A DNA stretch of 64,000 nt from Cheiracanthium punctorium (lineage: Eukaryota; Arthropoda; Arachnida; Araneae; Cheiracanthiidae). Shown one piece after another: positions 11,701 to 25,468 of this stretch; the stretch's first letter is position 1, and each line of letters opens with the position of its first letter. The stretch is taken from NCBI GenBank assembly GCA_038373885.1, contig JAWZYV010016956.1:782215-846214 (forward strand), read 5' to 3'. A program made the translations under genes and the position numbers. The notes beneath the pieces are model-generated. The model made no database searches. It was given only the letters and a program-made list of their open reading frames with translations, and had not been told where the DNA came from.

Positions 11701-14700
11701 TCGATTCCTAATACTAGAAGGTATACATAAAAGAATATCCCAGCTTTGAAGAGCTACAATTACAAAGCTATAGAAAATATAATATTTAATGGAAATTAAA
11801 AGTAACATTCTAATGCATGCTTAATGTGACCACCTATCACTACCTATCCATAACCAAGGGGAGGGGAGTAGGGTTCACCCCACCCCCTCCATATACATTT
11901 TCAAATGTATGTATTACAAAAGAATATTTCAAATGTATTGTATTTGCTTTTTTGAATCACGAAACATAACCTTTCATGTTTGAGGTATTCTTTTGTGAAC
12001 AATAAATGTCTTTGAAAACATGGGCAAGGAAGAGCTGAAAGGTGGATGCAAGTGTTGCCCCACACGTCCCTTTTTCCTGGGGGTTGATCATATAAACCAT
12101 GCATAATTTTTGTAAACTTTCAAATGCTAGTATTTGTTTAATTTGTCCAAAAGTGTTATATCTTCTTTAGCTTTGCAGTTGTAACCCTCCAAAAAGCAGT
12201 TAACTCACTGGTATGTCAGCTGTTTCCAGGATAACTTCAGGGACGTGCCCGGGAGAAAGCTCTTTGGATATCGTGTCTTGCAACCTTTTGACCAGATTCT
12301 CGCTGAAGGGATGACCGCTCCTCATCTTCAAGAACAGCACAGCTCGCTCGTCTCTGCTTGCATTGTACTGAGCCACGCAGAGACTGTTTTCTATTTCCGG
12401 AAGGTGTCAACTGCGAAGAAAGAGAAGAGATTGAAATAACCATTCTTTTATTTTTCAAATGAATTACTATATCAAACTAAATCCTATTCCCGAATTATTA
12501 AACTAAATAGTGATTTTCTCATTACTGTGTGTGTATACATAGTATTTTATACTTATCACCCGGTGCTCACAAACTTCTTTACATTGTTATTTTTATTATA
12601 ACAATCTGGAAATGAGTAAGTACTTGATGAAAAATTTCCAACTATTATAAATATTTATTTATTTTTCCGATAATAACTTTCTGGTCAATTTTTTAAAAAC
12701 TTTTCTTCGTGAATATTAACTAGTGTGAACTGTGTGCTTGTACCTAGTTTCAAAATGAAATAAAATTAACGTAATGCAAACAAGTGCACGTGACATTCGA
12801 CAGTAAGTTGGATGATCCAATAAACTTTCGAAATTTGCCCGCATACCAAGGACTCAATTGGAAGGGGGGGGGGTCCAGGGGGCCGGAACATCCCCCGAAA
12901 TTTTCATTTTTGTTACCAAAATGATAATGATACGGTCTTTTTGTGAAAAATTCAGCCTTTTTTACCTTTCGGACCCCCCTCCCCCGCCCAAATTGTTTTT
13001 CTGGATACGTGCCTGCCGCATACCCGAGGAGATATGAATGATTTTTTAATGCGTTAACAGTTCACCACTTTTACAGTTGTTTGAAGCGGTGCCATAAGAA
13101 GGAAATTTTGATTATTTAAAATGTACTTAGGGTATGATTACTCATTATTGATGTGTTTCGTTAATATGGTTCAAATGATTAATTATCGATTAAGTTACAA
13201 ATGATTAGTATTTAACTTTAGTAATTAATCACGAATTTGATTGAAGTAATTTTAGAAAATGCTTTTGTGTATCAGAAATAGTGAATCCTTATATAGATTT
13301 TTGAGGTTCGTCTTGCTTTTCGTCTACTTTGATATCCGTGATGTATTCTGATTTTTGCTAAAACATTACTTAATTTATGCTTCTGAGCTATGAGATTTCA
13401 AGTTGTTCCTCATTTATCAATGACTTTCTTCAACTTCTGAGCTTTTACGATATTTTATATTACTACTTATATTATAGTAGAAAAGAAAAAAAATCAAATA
13501 ATGCATGAAAACTATACTGGTGTAATGTGCAATTGTGCATGCTGCAGATTCTATAATACGGTGAATCTAGTTAGTTTTAAATTCAGTTTCATTTTTATTT
13601 GATAAAACCACAAATGCCAAGAGAGAGGTTGTAGTAAAAATGAAGAACTTACCAATGTTATAAATTTCAGAGCTACCAAATCGAGTTCCTTTTGGTTTCA
13701 GAGTATCGTCACTGGCAAAGAATAAAATAAGCATTATAAATGAACATTTGCAAGTTTACATGTCATGCAAACGAGATCAAAATGTGAAGACATGAATGGA
13801 AAATGACAACAAAAACTTGCTGCGATTACTTTTTGTTACATAAAAATATTGCAATAAATTTCAATTTTTCATGATTAAATGAAATTGTCTTATTATTTTT
13901 CTGTATCCGAAAACACTAAACAAAACTAAAAATAAAGCACTCTACACTATGACAAAATTTTCTGATATGTTTTTTGAGTTAGTGTTAGAAATATAGACGT
14001 CTAAATAACCATCTATCTAGAAGATGCTTAATGCGTACCTTCAATTCAAAAATTTTTTCTTTTATTTTCAATGCAAAATTATTAATGTAAGGCATTTTTG
14101 ATGTATTCGTAAATATGTTTTTTATAAAATAAGGTAATGAATTATTTAATAATTGATAAGAAAATATTCCGAAATATATTTTGAACAAAGGCAACTAAGC
14201 GAACTTGTCGCCAAGCTTTATTTTCTCTTATGTGATTAAATATGCTGTTTGAAAAATATTTTGGTGGTTACATTTTATATGAATATCTAAAAAACAACAT
14301 GATTCATACATATTCGTACATTACAACGAAAGACTTTTTAAAATATTGAGTAAGACGAGAAGAGACGTGGTAACATTTTGAAAAGTGGAGGGGGGCGGGG
14401 CGAGAGATTGTTTACGACTAAATAAATAAATAAATAAATAATAAAAATATGAGAAGCACTATTTTTCAAATCTGCCATTTGGACAGTGTTTACTGCAACA
14501 AATTTAGCTACTAAATACAGATTTTCTCTCCACAGTTCTATGCACAAAGTCTTTTAATTGAGTCCAGATGGATTTTTGCAGTGTACGGTTTAGTATTAGA
14601 AATGTTAGGTATTTTTCCGTCATGTTCGTGAGTAAATACGTTTTCACTTTTCTAAGAGCCCCGAAAGATCTTTCAGCTGAAGCTGCAGATGAAATCTACA

Positions 14701-17700
14701 GTGGAGATCAATTTACAAGTTAAACACTTCATTATGAGCTTCTTAATCGTAACTGACTTTCCCGACAAGTTCTTGCACATATCAAATGATGACACTAGCT
14801 TTCAGGTATTAGAAAATAATGCTTTAAACGCGCACTGTAGTTTCTCCACTGGAGTACATCAGAATTCAAAGATATTTTATCGAAAAAATTTTAAAGTTAC
14901 TTCTGAGTTGAAACTAAAACTATAGTAATGTTTTAACTTCAGAAAAGGTAGGGAGCTAATTACAGTCATACCCTTTCTTCATGTAAAGGAAAGGTGAAAC
15001 CCCCGATCACCCCCGTCGGTAGGTGCCTGAAGAAGAGGCGTTAGGGAAAATGTCTGCAATAGGCTCTCTATAAGCTTTTGATTCTTGTTTATTTACTTCT
15101 TACTTTTTTTTTTGTCCCTCGTATAACGCAATGCAAGTCATATGATTTCAATAACTAAGCTGTTTAATTTTATCTGAAACGATCCCAGACTTTACAAACT
15201 GGATTTAAAAATACCCCCCCCCCCTTTTTTTTTTTAAAGAGAAAAGGTAAGCGATTTACCTTCGTCCACATACTATAAATCCTCTAGTGACGGGATTGAT
15301 TATGGCCAGATCTCCTACAGCAAATTTTCCTGAAATAAATTTGTTTTTAAATATATGATTAGAATTGAAATAAAAGCACATTAAGTATCTCGTTGAATTA
15401 ACTCTAAAAACATGATGCATAATTATATCTTTATTAATACATTTTAATAAAAATCCATATAGATATTTGGCCCATTATTATTTGTTTTTGTTTTTAATTT
15501 ACTCCTCCAGCAATGAAAAGTCAATATAAAACAACTTTTATTAAACAAGAATTGATTAAGAGGTAAAATATTGAGCTTATTCTTTCAAAGTTTTGGAAAA
15601 TCAATGCTCAGACAGATAATATTTTCAGAGTGAAAACTTACAGGAAGTTAAATGCCCCAGGCATTAACCGCATACTGGTAACTCATTTTTCTGTCAAGAT
15701 ATGAAAGGGACTATAGCCCCTTTTCTTTAATGCATATCAGAAAATTCTGTTTTCAGTATACGACCAAATTTTATTAGCTGAACAACAATTTTATGAGGTG
15801 AATGAGAGCAAGGTTAGCACAGTATCGAAAACATTAATATTCACTAGAGCTTAATATATATATCATCACGTACTGTAAGATTACGAACGTAAAGATTTAT
15901 TGAGGGTTAACTGATCAAAGAATAAAATTTTTATAAAGGATAACGTATAGAGAGTCAGGTGGGGTCCACTTTTTGCAAATTTCAACTTCGTCAATTTTTA
16001 ACTATTTTAACCACATGGAGAAACTTCTTATTAATTAGGGAGAAAACCGACCTTTTAAGGATACCTAGTAAAAACTACGTTTCCGTAGAATTCTTCTTCT
16101 TATTCTTTTTCAATTTAGGGGTGTGGTCATCTTACCCAAACAAAATCACAAAATTGAAAAGCCATTGACCAAACATTGAAGTAATTATGACCACTTGATT
16201 TCTTTTAATACTTACTCTTACAACTTTTGTTGGAGGAATTGAGTATTCTATTCTTGTGATTAAAGTTATCCTGGTGTGGAAATAACTGATACAAATTGGG
16301 TAATAAGGTAATCAATTGTACTTATTCAATCCTGTTCCCAAGATGAGTATTGAAAGTAACTTTTTTTTTTATAAAAAGAAATATATTGACTGCAAGATTT
16401 TTTTTTTTTAAATTGAAAAAAAGGTGTTAATTAATGAATCTTGACCTTTCAAGAACAAAATAAAATCAAAATAACGAAATTAACGTCAGAATGAATGTTA
16501 CAGGTTTTGGTATGTCGCCTGTTTTTATGATTAGTTGGTTATGAAAAAGTAACTAGTATTTGTTTTAAAGAAATGTTCATGGTCTAAATGAAGTTTTTGT
16601 ATTTTTATGTCTCATTAATGTTTATTACAAACTCCTACCTGGTACAATTTTGATGTCTTGGAATGTACTTCTGACTCTGTTCACAGGCCATGAAAGTAAG
16701 TTTTGAGCATTTAAAAACTTTAAAAGTATTCAATAGCAAAATTTACATTCAATAATTTATTTTTAAATAAAAAATAACAAATAAATAAAATATTTTAAAT
16801 TATTTTTTAGTTTTTTGAGCGATACAAGAGAAGCATGTGTTTTTTTTAGGTCATTTCTACTGTGTTCTTACTCGTGGTGGTAATTATCGTGTATCTCGGG
16901 GTAAAACGCGCACATTCAACTTCAAAAAATTACTTCATTTTTTTCGTGTGCATGTTATACACCGAATATAAAATGCACAACATAAGATAAGTTTCTTCAC
17001 ATATTTCTTGACATAAATTAACAGCTGCGTGTTATATGCCGGGACTGGTACTTAAAAAAAATATGGCGTAATTACGATCATTGATTAAAAAATATTTAAT
17101 TATGCTTGAAAAAACACAAACATCTCGGAAGCTCTTAAATACAATATCAACACACTTTTAATATAAATTTCTTTGCTTAAAAATGTTTCTTTTTGAGTCA
17201 AATAACTTTGAGCACAGAGCCGTCAAATCCGTTTATTGAAATTTCGACATGGTGTTTGTTTTTCTTGTTACAACCTTGAAAATACTGAATATTATGATGA
17301 AAGATACTTATAATGAAAAATAAGGTAATTCGGGGGAAGAAGCTACATTTAAGGATTTTTTTTTTTGCTTGCTAGAGACAAATTTGAAATGGCAGTGTAA
17401 TGAAAAAAAAAAAAAAATCATGCATATTAATTGCTTTCCCATACATGAAAAACTATAATACACATATATTATAGACTGTGTAAAATATTATTTTAACTAA
17501 CAAAATAGTTGATATCTTCATGTACTATTTTACACAACGTAATGCAATATTTTTAAAATTAATATTTGTAATGTAATATTAATTAACAAAAAATGATAAT
17601 TATTAAAATATTATAGTTATAATCACTAGTTTTTTCAGTTATATTTTACACTAAAATGTACAATATACGAAATGAAAAATAAACATTTTAAAGTTCTTTT

Positions 17701-20700
17701 TTTCTGAGTTGTGTTGTGATTTCTCCCAAGTATAGGGTGAATATCGTGCACACGCTTATTTTCGTCTTGATGGATGGTTATGGCCACGCCTGCTTGTTTT
17801 GAGTGTGTAACAGAATGTGGAACTCACTTATATTGCTAATACCTTATTTAAAATAAAACATCCGTTTATTAACATTAAACATCATCGATGGAATATTATA
17901 TGGGTCTTACTCACCAGGTTAAATATTCACTAGATCCAAGATACGGCGATTAAAGATTATGAATTAAGATGAATTCTCAATATTCGTGTATACTGGGATG
18001 AGATTTTCGACACAAGATGATCAGTACTGCTACTTGTTCACGTAAAAAAAAAAAAAAAATTGTAGCAGCAAACTTGCGTCTTATCCCAAATTACCTTAGA
18101 CTCTAAACTTTATTCCAAATATTTGTGGGAAAGTTTATCCGTAACACTTTTTAAAAATTCAGCTGGTGGTAATTACGACACCTTATCTTAACTGAAATAC
18201 CTGGAAATCTTTCAAAGTAAGTCTTTTTGAAAAGGCTCCTGTCATCGTCATTCCACATTCCTATCGGAAAGTATGGTACTGGCTTGTTGAGCACAAGCTC
18301 GCCGATTTCACCCAGTATTTCTTTTCCTAGACAACAAAGAATACAACTAAAAGTTAACATAAAAACAATTTATAGAGGGTGTCCTAAAAAGGTGGAAACC
18401 TTTCAAATTTAATTTTTTATCTATTAGAGATAAGTAAGCAGGGTAAATTGAAAAAAAGTTTTTAAAAAAATGTCGGAGATCAGACCCCGTCAAGAAAAAA
18501 TGCCTCTCGTTCATTTATAAAAAGTTACACTTTTAAAATTAGTATACGATCCCCGTACAGTTAGTAAAATGGTAACGTAACATATTTTTTTCTTCTGCGG
18601 TATTTTGAATTTTTTTTTCACAACTTACATTGTCCACTTACTTCAAATAGATAAAGAATTAAAGCATGTTGCTACCTTATTTGGATACCCTGTATAACGA
18701 AACACTTGACGTAAATGTCGTATTTGTACTTATAGTTTTGTACAGAATATAATTAAAGTTGGCAAAACATAGTAAAAAAAAAAAGAAAAAAAAGTTCTTT
18801 TATTATTCTACCATAAAATACAAGTTTTTCGAGTTACCTTATTATATAAATGCTAAGTGCACCATTTTATTCTTTACTTTGTTTATTTATGGTGCAAGGA
18901 AACTAATTAGTCATGCAGTGCCAAATCAAATGACCAAATGACATTAAGTAATTTTGAAAGACAATTGTCACAATTTTGAACATTAGTGCATGCTGCCTAT
19001 AGATTGAGAAACTTATAAATTCTTTTATGTGCGCCACTTAAAGAACTATGAATGCCATCTGCACTAGTTTCATTGGTAAATAAATAGGCTATATTGTAAG
19101 CGCGACTAGCTAATTAAATTTCTTGGAAATCTTACCAAATTCACTGAAATCAGGGGACAAACAGAAATATGGATAAATAAGTCATTTTAACTCGAAGAAA
19201 TTATAAACAACTGCAAGAGTCTGTGAAACAAAGGGAAAAGCTCTGTAATATTCGGTTTTTCTCTATTTTTTTTTTTTTTTGTTACTTAGTACACTCCTTC
19301 GAGTACTGGATTTCATAGTCAACATTCAATGTAAGTAACGAAGCATTCTGTGAAATCAAATAGCATCACCTTTTTGCCACATTCCTCGTTGCTCCAAGTG
19401 TTAGAGCGTATTAGTAATTACATTATTTTAACAAATTAATTAAATTTGAATATTTAAACATCAGTTTTACTTCATAATAAAATTTCACAGTATTAAAAAG
19501 AGCAGTAAAATGTAATCAACTGACATTCTGCACATGCAATGGCTGTCGCTTGAAGTGTTCAAATGCCTTTTCCAATCTAGGGATATTTGAGTATTGGATA
19601 CCCTGTATAATGAAACACTTTCGACGTAAATGTCGTATTTGTACTTATATTTTTGTTCTGAAAATAACTAAAGCTAGCAAAACATCGCATCTTTTATCTA
19701 CCATAAATCTTTTATTTATCTAACATAAAATCTTTCATTTATCTACCATAAAATTAAGTTTTTCGAGTTATATAAATACCCTGTATAATGAAACTTTTGA
19801 CATAAATGTCGTATTTGTACTTATATATTTTTGCACAGAAAATAATTAAAGTTAGCAAAACATTGTAAGAAAAAGAAAAAAAAATCTATCAATGTTTCCA
19901 GGCAATGTTTTGACTACTTAAGAATGGAGCATAACTTGAATGCTTTTGAAATTACCTGCTTCATCCACAACTGATATATCGGTTCCTAATGTCGGAACTG
20001 TAATTTCACCTTTGTAAATTCTTAAGGACAGCTCAAGCGAAAGACTAGTACCCAACAGCTCTGTTGAGCCTGCAGAAAAAAAAAAAACAAAAAACAAAAA
20101 AAAAACAATGATATATTTATAAAGGGAGACGACTTCACTGACCATCAAGCCCAGCTGAAACTATTACAGATGCGAAATTTTAGGAGATTATTCTTTTTTG
20201 TGATGACGGCATTAATTAGGAAAGGATTTTTTCCCCACATGTCCTTCAAATTTAAAAAGTGTGGGGGAGGGGGTTTGGAGACAAATTTTCTTAAAAGTAT
20301 TACTTTAAAATACAATAAATACAAATATTTAAAAACCGATATTAAGATTTTTTGAAATTCGTCCTTCAAAGAGTTGAGGGTACTAAATGTGATTTCCAAC
20401 CCCCTTTCATATCTGAAAGAAAAGGTTTTGTTCGCACATCACGCAAAAGCAACTAAATCAAAGCGTTATAGGGGGCAACTCAGCTTAAAGAATGTATTTT
20501 AAAATTTTTCAATATTTTGATAAGTTTGTAAGATTTTTGAGACAATCGTGTAAACTTCGATATCACTAAATAGCTGCCCTATCTACTTTTGTAGATAATG
20601 TGAAGAAAAACGAAAATTTTGAATAGGAAATAGAACGGCCAATAACGCAAAAAATGTGCGTATAAGGATTTTACGCGCAGACAGTATTATGTCTAGTTTA

Positions 20701-23700
20701 AACTGAAGTTAAATTAAAACTGATGTTCCCAAACTTGGTCCCTTCCTAAGCCCTGCAGATACAGGATAGTATACAACCCTGATGTAAGAGGGTGGCATTT
20801 ACATTAACGTTGATACTTCGTCGTACTAGATTCCGCACGTGCCAACTAAGAAACTTCTTAAACTTCAGGTTTTTAACGATGATGTCTTCAGAAACCTTTT
20901 GTTACTTCTGAATGTATTATGGAAGTTTGTGTACTTTATTTTAAACGTTAAAAATAAGTAAACCTTCTTCTTCCGTCTGAGAAAGTGTTCTCAGCTATTC
21001 ATGCATATAATAGTTTTAATGTGCTTACTTACCTAATTAACTAAGGTTTTAGATCAGAAAATTGCACTTAAATTTTTTGATAAAACATGGGAGAAGAACA
21101 TTTTTGATAACTTTTGGGTGCTATAAAGTGATTTATTTATGCGTTTCACTATATGAAATTTAGTTCACTTAGAAAATGTCAATAATAAAAAATTACTTTT
21201 GTTTAAAAACACTTGATTTTGTTTAATAATGACAATTACTTAATTTTAATAGCTTTGGTTATTTTCAAATGAAGACTTCAACTCAGAAATATTCCGTGGG
21301 ACTTTATTTCAAAATCTGTGTCATGCGTAGATCCAGAGCCAGCTCTAGACTTAGGTCACCTGTGTGTGAAATTTCTATTTGGCTGCCTCTATCCAGTTAA
21401 TAATAAAAAGTAAAAAGTATAATACAAAAATAACTTTAAAAAATAACATAATATAAAAAGAGAGGAAACGAAAAGGGAAACATAACTAAAAATAATTCAT
21501 TAGTGAGTTTGGTGAGCTCTGGGCAAATTCAACTATCAGATGATGTTCATCAATATACAGTTGTGAACCCTGTATAACACATTGGTCATTGGGAATTGTG
21601 ACACCCTGTATAACACATTGGTCAGAAACGTCCGGAACTAAATACTGGGTAGATTTTTTTTTTTGTGATTTTTGACACTATATATCAAAATGTTTCCTTT
21701 AAAAGTGATGCACTTATCCCAACGCTTCTTTAACACTTCGATGTCTTTCTTGCTGAAATAATTATCAAAATATCAAATAAACGCTTCAGCTTCCGAAATG
21801 ACTTTATCATTTGTACATATACGAATTTCTTACCTTAAAATATGCTTTTAGGACTTGATTTCATTATTCAATCTATCCAATAATGCTATGCGATATTCGC
21901 TATTGATGGTTTTTCCTTATTTAGGCCTTAATCAGAGTTGCCCACTGTTCCGGAATATAACTAACCACTTTTTGTAAACAGTAATACTTTTAAAATACTC
22001 TTTCGAAATGGTCATCAACCTACTTGCTAAGCTTCTAAATTTTGCTATAATTCAAAGTACAAATTACTGTTTTAAAAAAGTGGTTAATTATATTCCGGAG
22101 CAGTTGGCAACTCTGCCTTCATTCATTGCTTTTAACTCTAGCTGTCGATTTGATTCTGGAGTGAGTGTAATAATGAATCAACGTTTCTTCCATTATCTGA
22201 TACCGTCGCAAAAATTCCTTTTATTCTGCACAAAGCAACTCAAAAACGGTGCTCTGAATAATCACCACGTTGTTATTTTAGTTCCACTGTGAGCACACGC
22301 GATACTCATTTGGAAAACAGCTTTATCGTATCCAAGTGTTCGTGCAATATTGCATAACTGCCTTCGGATATCTTAAGATATCGGCTTTCTTGGGGTTTCA
22401 ACACGAAATGTTTTCTCATGTAGTGTCCTTTGGACATTTTGAGCATTCAGAATCTTCGGAGTCTATACGATATCTTTTAAACTCGGCAAGTCGGACAGAT
22501 ACTTCTTTTCGGCGTAGTAGATTCCTTATACTTTCCAAGCCATTGCTGAGCTTGAACGATATTTTTATGAAGAAGTGTTTAATCAACATATGAAATTCCT
22601 GCCCCCCCCTATTGTTTTGAAAATTTCAAAAGTAGTGTCATTCAAGCTTCAATATCTGTACAACGAAAGCTCGAAACTACACGAAACTTTGACATCAATT
22701 TTTTGAAGTCACAACTATTTAATTCACATAAGGCGTTTTCATTTGTAGCTTCATTTGCGCGTTAATCCCGGGACTTTTTGACCGATGATTTAAGGAAATA
22801 CGCATAATCCTGCCTATTAAGACAGAAATATACGTAGGTTATACTGTTTTATATTAATTATGTATCGTTTAAGAAACGATACATAACGTAAATATAACGT
22901 TATGCATTATTATGTTAAAACAATATTATGTATAAAGTAATTAAAAAACTTTGTAAAAAACACACATAAGAAGTAAAAGGAAAGAGGATACGCGTTTCGT
23001 TCAAAAATTGTTTTGAACTTCTTCAGTCCAAGCCCTTCGACGTAAAGAACACAGGGAACTCCTGTTCCCTGTATTCTTTACGTCGAAGGGCTTGGACTGA
23101 AGAAGTTCAAAACAATTTTTGAACGAAACGCGTATCCTCTTTCCTTAGTTCCCTGTGTTCTTTACGTCGAAGGGCTTGGACTGAAGAAGTTCAAAACAAT
23201 TTTTGAACGAAACGCGTATCCTCTTTCCTTTTACTCCTTATGTGTGTTTTTTACAAAGTTTTTTAATTACTTTATCGTTTAACACCAGTATTTTGAGTGT
23301 TTTTTCAGTCAATATTATGTATAACTGGTGTTTCAACACCAAACTGAGTTGTTGTATGTGTAAAACATGTATATACATAATTTATATGCATATAAATACT
23401 ATGTATAACTGTATAAATTAACAATAATAAAGTAAAGTATCATTGTTAAATTATATTACGTATTGTTATATTAATAACAACAACTGATGTCTTCAAAAAC
23501 AAAAAAATTGTGATAAAATGACAACATTACAAAACTAAAGAAGTATAGTACTAATTTAGCTATACAGAACAAAAGTGAAATAATTGGATAACCTATAGCA
23601 GGGGCTCCCAATCTTTTTACAACTTTCTTTACCCCCTTGAAAGATTTTTTTCCTTCAATGGACCCCCTACTTTTTTTAATACATAAAAAATTACCATGCA

Positions 23701-25437
23701 TGAAGTTAAATTCCTACTAATAGAACAATACGTTAAATTGTATTACGTATTGTTTTATTAATAACAATAACTCATGTCTTCAAAAACGAAATAATTGTGA
23801 TATAAAATAACAAATTACAAAACTAAAGAAGTATAGTATTTTAGAAATACAGAACAAAAGTAAAAAAAAAAAAAATGGATAATCTACAGCAGGGGTTCCC
23901 AACCTTTTTACTACTTAATCCTCTCGAAAGATTTTTTTTTCAATGGACCCTCTAATTTTTTTAATACATAAAAAATTACCATGCATGAAGTTAAAAGATA
24001 ATTAAATAACTAAAAAAGTTACATTTTATTAAACCACTTTCAAATTCACAGAATTATGTAATCGTAATATATACAGGGTTTCCCAAGAAGGTGGCAACGG
24101 GCTTTAACTCTTTATCTATTAGAGATAAGTGGTCAGAGTAAGTTGAAAAAATGTTTAAAATAAGGTCGGAAATAAGACTCCGTTAAGAAAAAAATTTCTT
24201 TCGTTAATTTTCAAAAAGTTACACTTTTTAAATTTGTATACGAACCCCGTACAAAACAATTTCCAATTAGTAAAATGTGTTCCATACACTAATGAAATGA
24301 CTTATAAAATTTGAGAATTACACCTTAAAAAGTGTCAAAGATATGAAGATAAATATAACGCTGACTTAAACCACTTTTCAATGGCTCTCGAAGGGAAAAT
24401 AATCACATCGAATGATCGCAATTTCATGGGTCGTGCAGAAATTACGAAAGAAATTATTATTATTTTAATTTTTACTCTAGCAAACGTTTACAATCAAAAC
24501 CATGAATAGTCCCCGATAATCTATATTAGTGGTGAAATTATATCACCCCGGTCTCTTTAGATATCTCTGCAACGTTGTATAATAAAAGGCTCAAATTTGG
24601 TACATTCCCTCATTAGTGTATGGGGAACATTTTACTGATTTGGAATGTTTTTGTATTTGAGGGTCATATTCAAATTTAAAAAGTGTAACTTTTTGAAAAT
24701 TAACAAAAGAATTTTTTTCTTAAAGGAGTCTTATTTCCAACCTTATTTTAAACACTTTTTCAATTTACACTAACCACTTATCTCTAATGGATAACGAATT
24801 AGAGCCCGTTTCCACCAAAGGAAATAGAAAGAACGTAATTTTAAGGGCGAAGCCTGTTTAGAATCTCATTTTAAAGAAATGTCTATAGCTTATGAAATTA
24901 TATCACCGTTTAAGTTTCAGTAGATTTGAGATCATAACTGCAAAAATAAATGTAAATGCAAAATAACAAAAAAGATACACTTACCATAGGCCGAAGCGAA
25001 AATTATATCAGGCTTGATATTCTTGTAGACAAAATCGTAGTTTTGTGCTTTCACCACGCTTGAACCACTTAATATGGCTCTCAGCGAGGTCAAGTGATGG
25101 CGTTTTGCTAGAATATATTCAAACATCAGAAGCTGATACTTATACAAGTTGTTGTTTTACATATTTAGTTTTTTCCCCCGTCCATGTATGGTCAATTACA
25201 TCTTATTGCTTGACCAGAAGCAAAAGCAAAATAACTTTTAACTTTATTTAAAGCTTAGAATTTTAAGATAATCTGAAATATTGAAAGTAATTATAAAGTA
25301 ATTATAAAAAAAGAAAATTTAACCCTTGCTTAATTTGTGATATCATCAAGTAATCTATAATTAATGATATTTAAGGATAAATAACTTTAAAAGACCAGAA
25401 AAAGGTAGTTCTGTATATTATTCCCCCCCCCCCCCCC

Positions 25438-25468
<31 letters not shown>

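Larger units (their letters stand above)
5766..12208 (-). other. Last intron of copy A, enlarged by repeats
   Basis: A 6.4-kb intron holding the mariner-like element, both copies of the 1.5-kb repeat, the 86-bp array, a Penelope-like fragment and a pogo-like MITE described separately. The same intron in copy B is only about 1.8 kb (62028-63856), so most of the excess is later insertion and duplication. About 11.4-12.2 kb contains nothing recognised. Confidence 0.85.
22932..23318. mobile_element. Inverted and tandem Penelope-like terminus
   Basis: A roughly 128-base segment (22932-23060) recurs almost perfectly inverted at 23146-23270, and an 84-bp unit is tandemly repeated on the right (starts 23064 and 23148). 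Each copy carries a hammerhead-like motif, then ACAAAGTTTTTTAATTAC; the rightmost continues into TTTAACACCAGTATTTTGAG. Tandem and inverted partial copies with such motifs are a known habit of Penelope-like retroelements. No reverse transcriptase is visible nearby. Confidence 0.65.

Noticed and set aside
16637..16690. Exon-like stretch in intron 14 with AG and GT borders on the minus strand
   Set aside because: Exons 14 and 15 already join in phase with no gap against AACS, and inserting it would break the frame.
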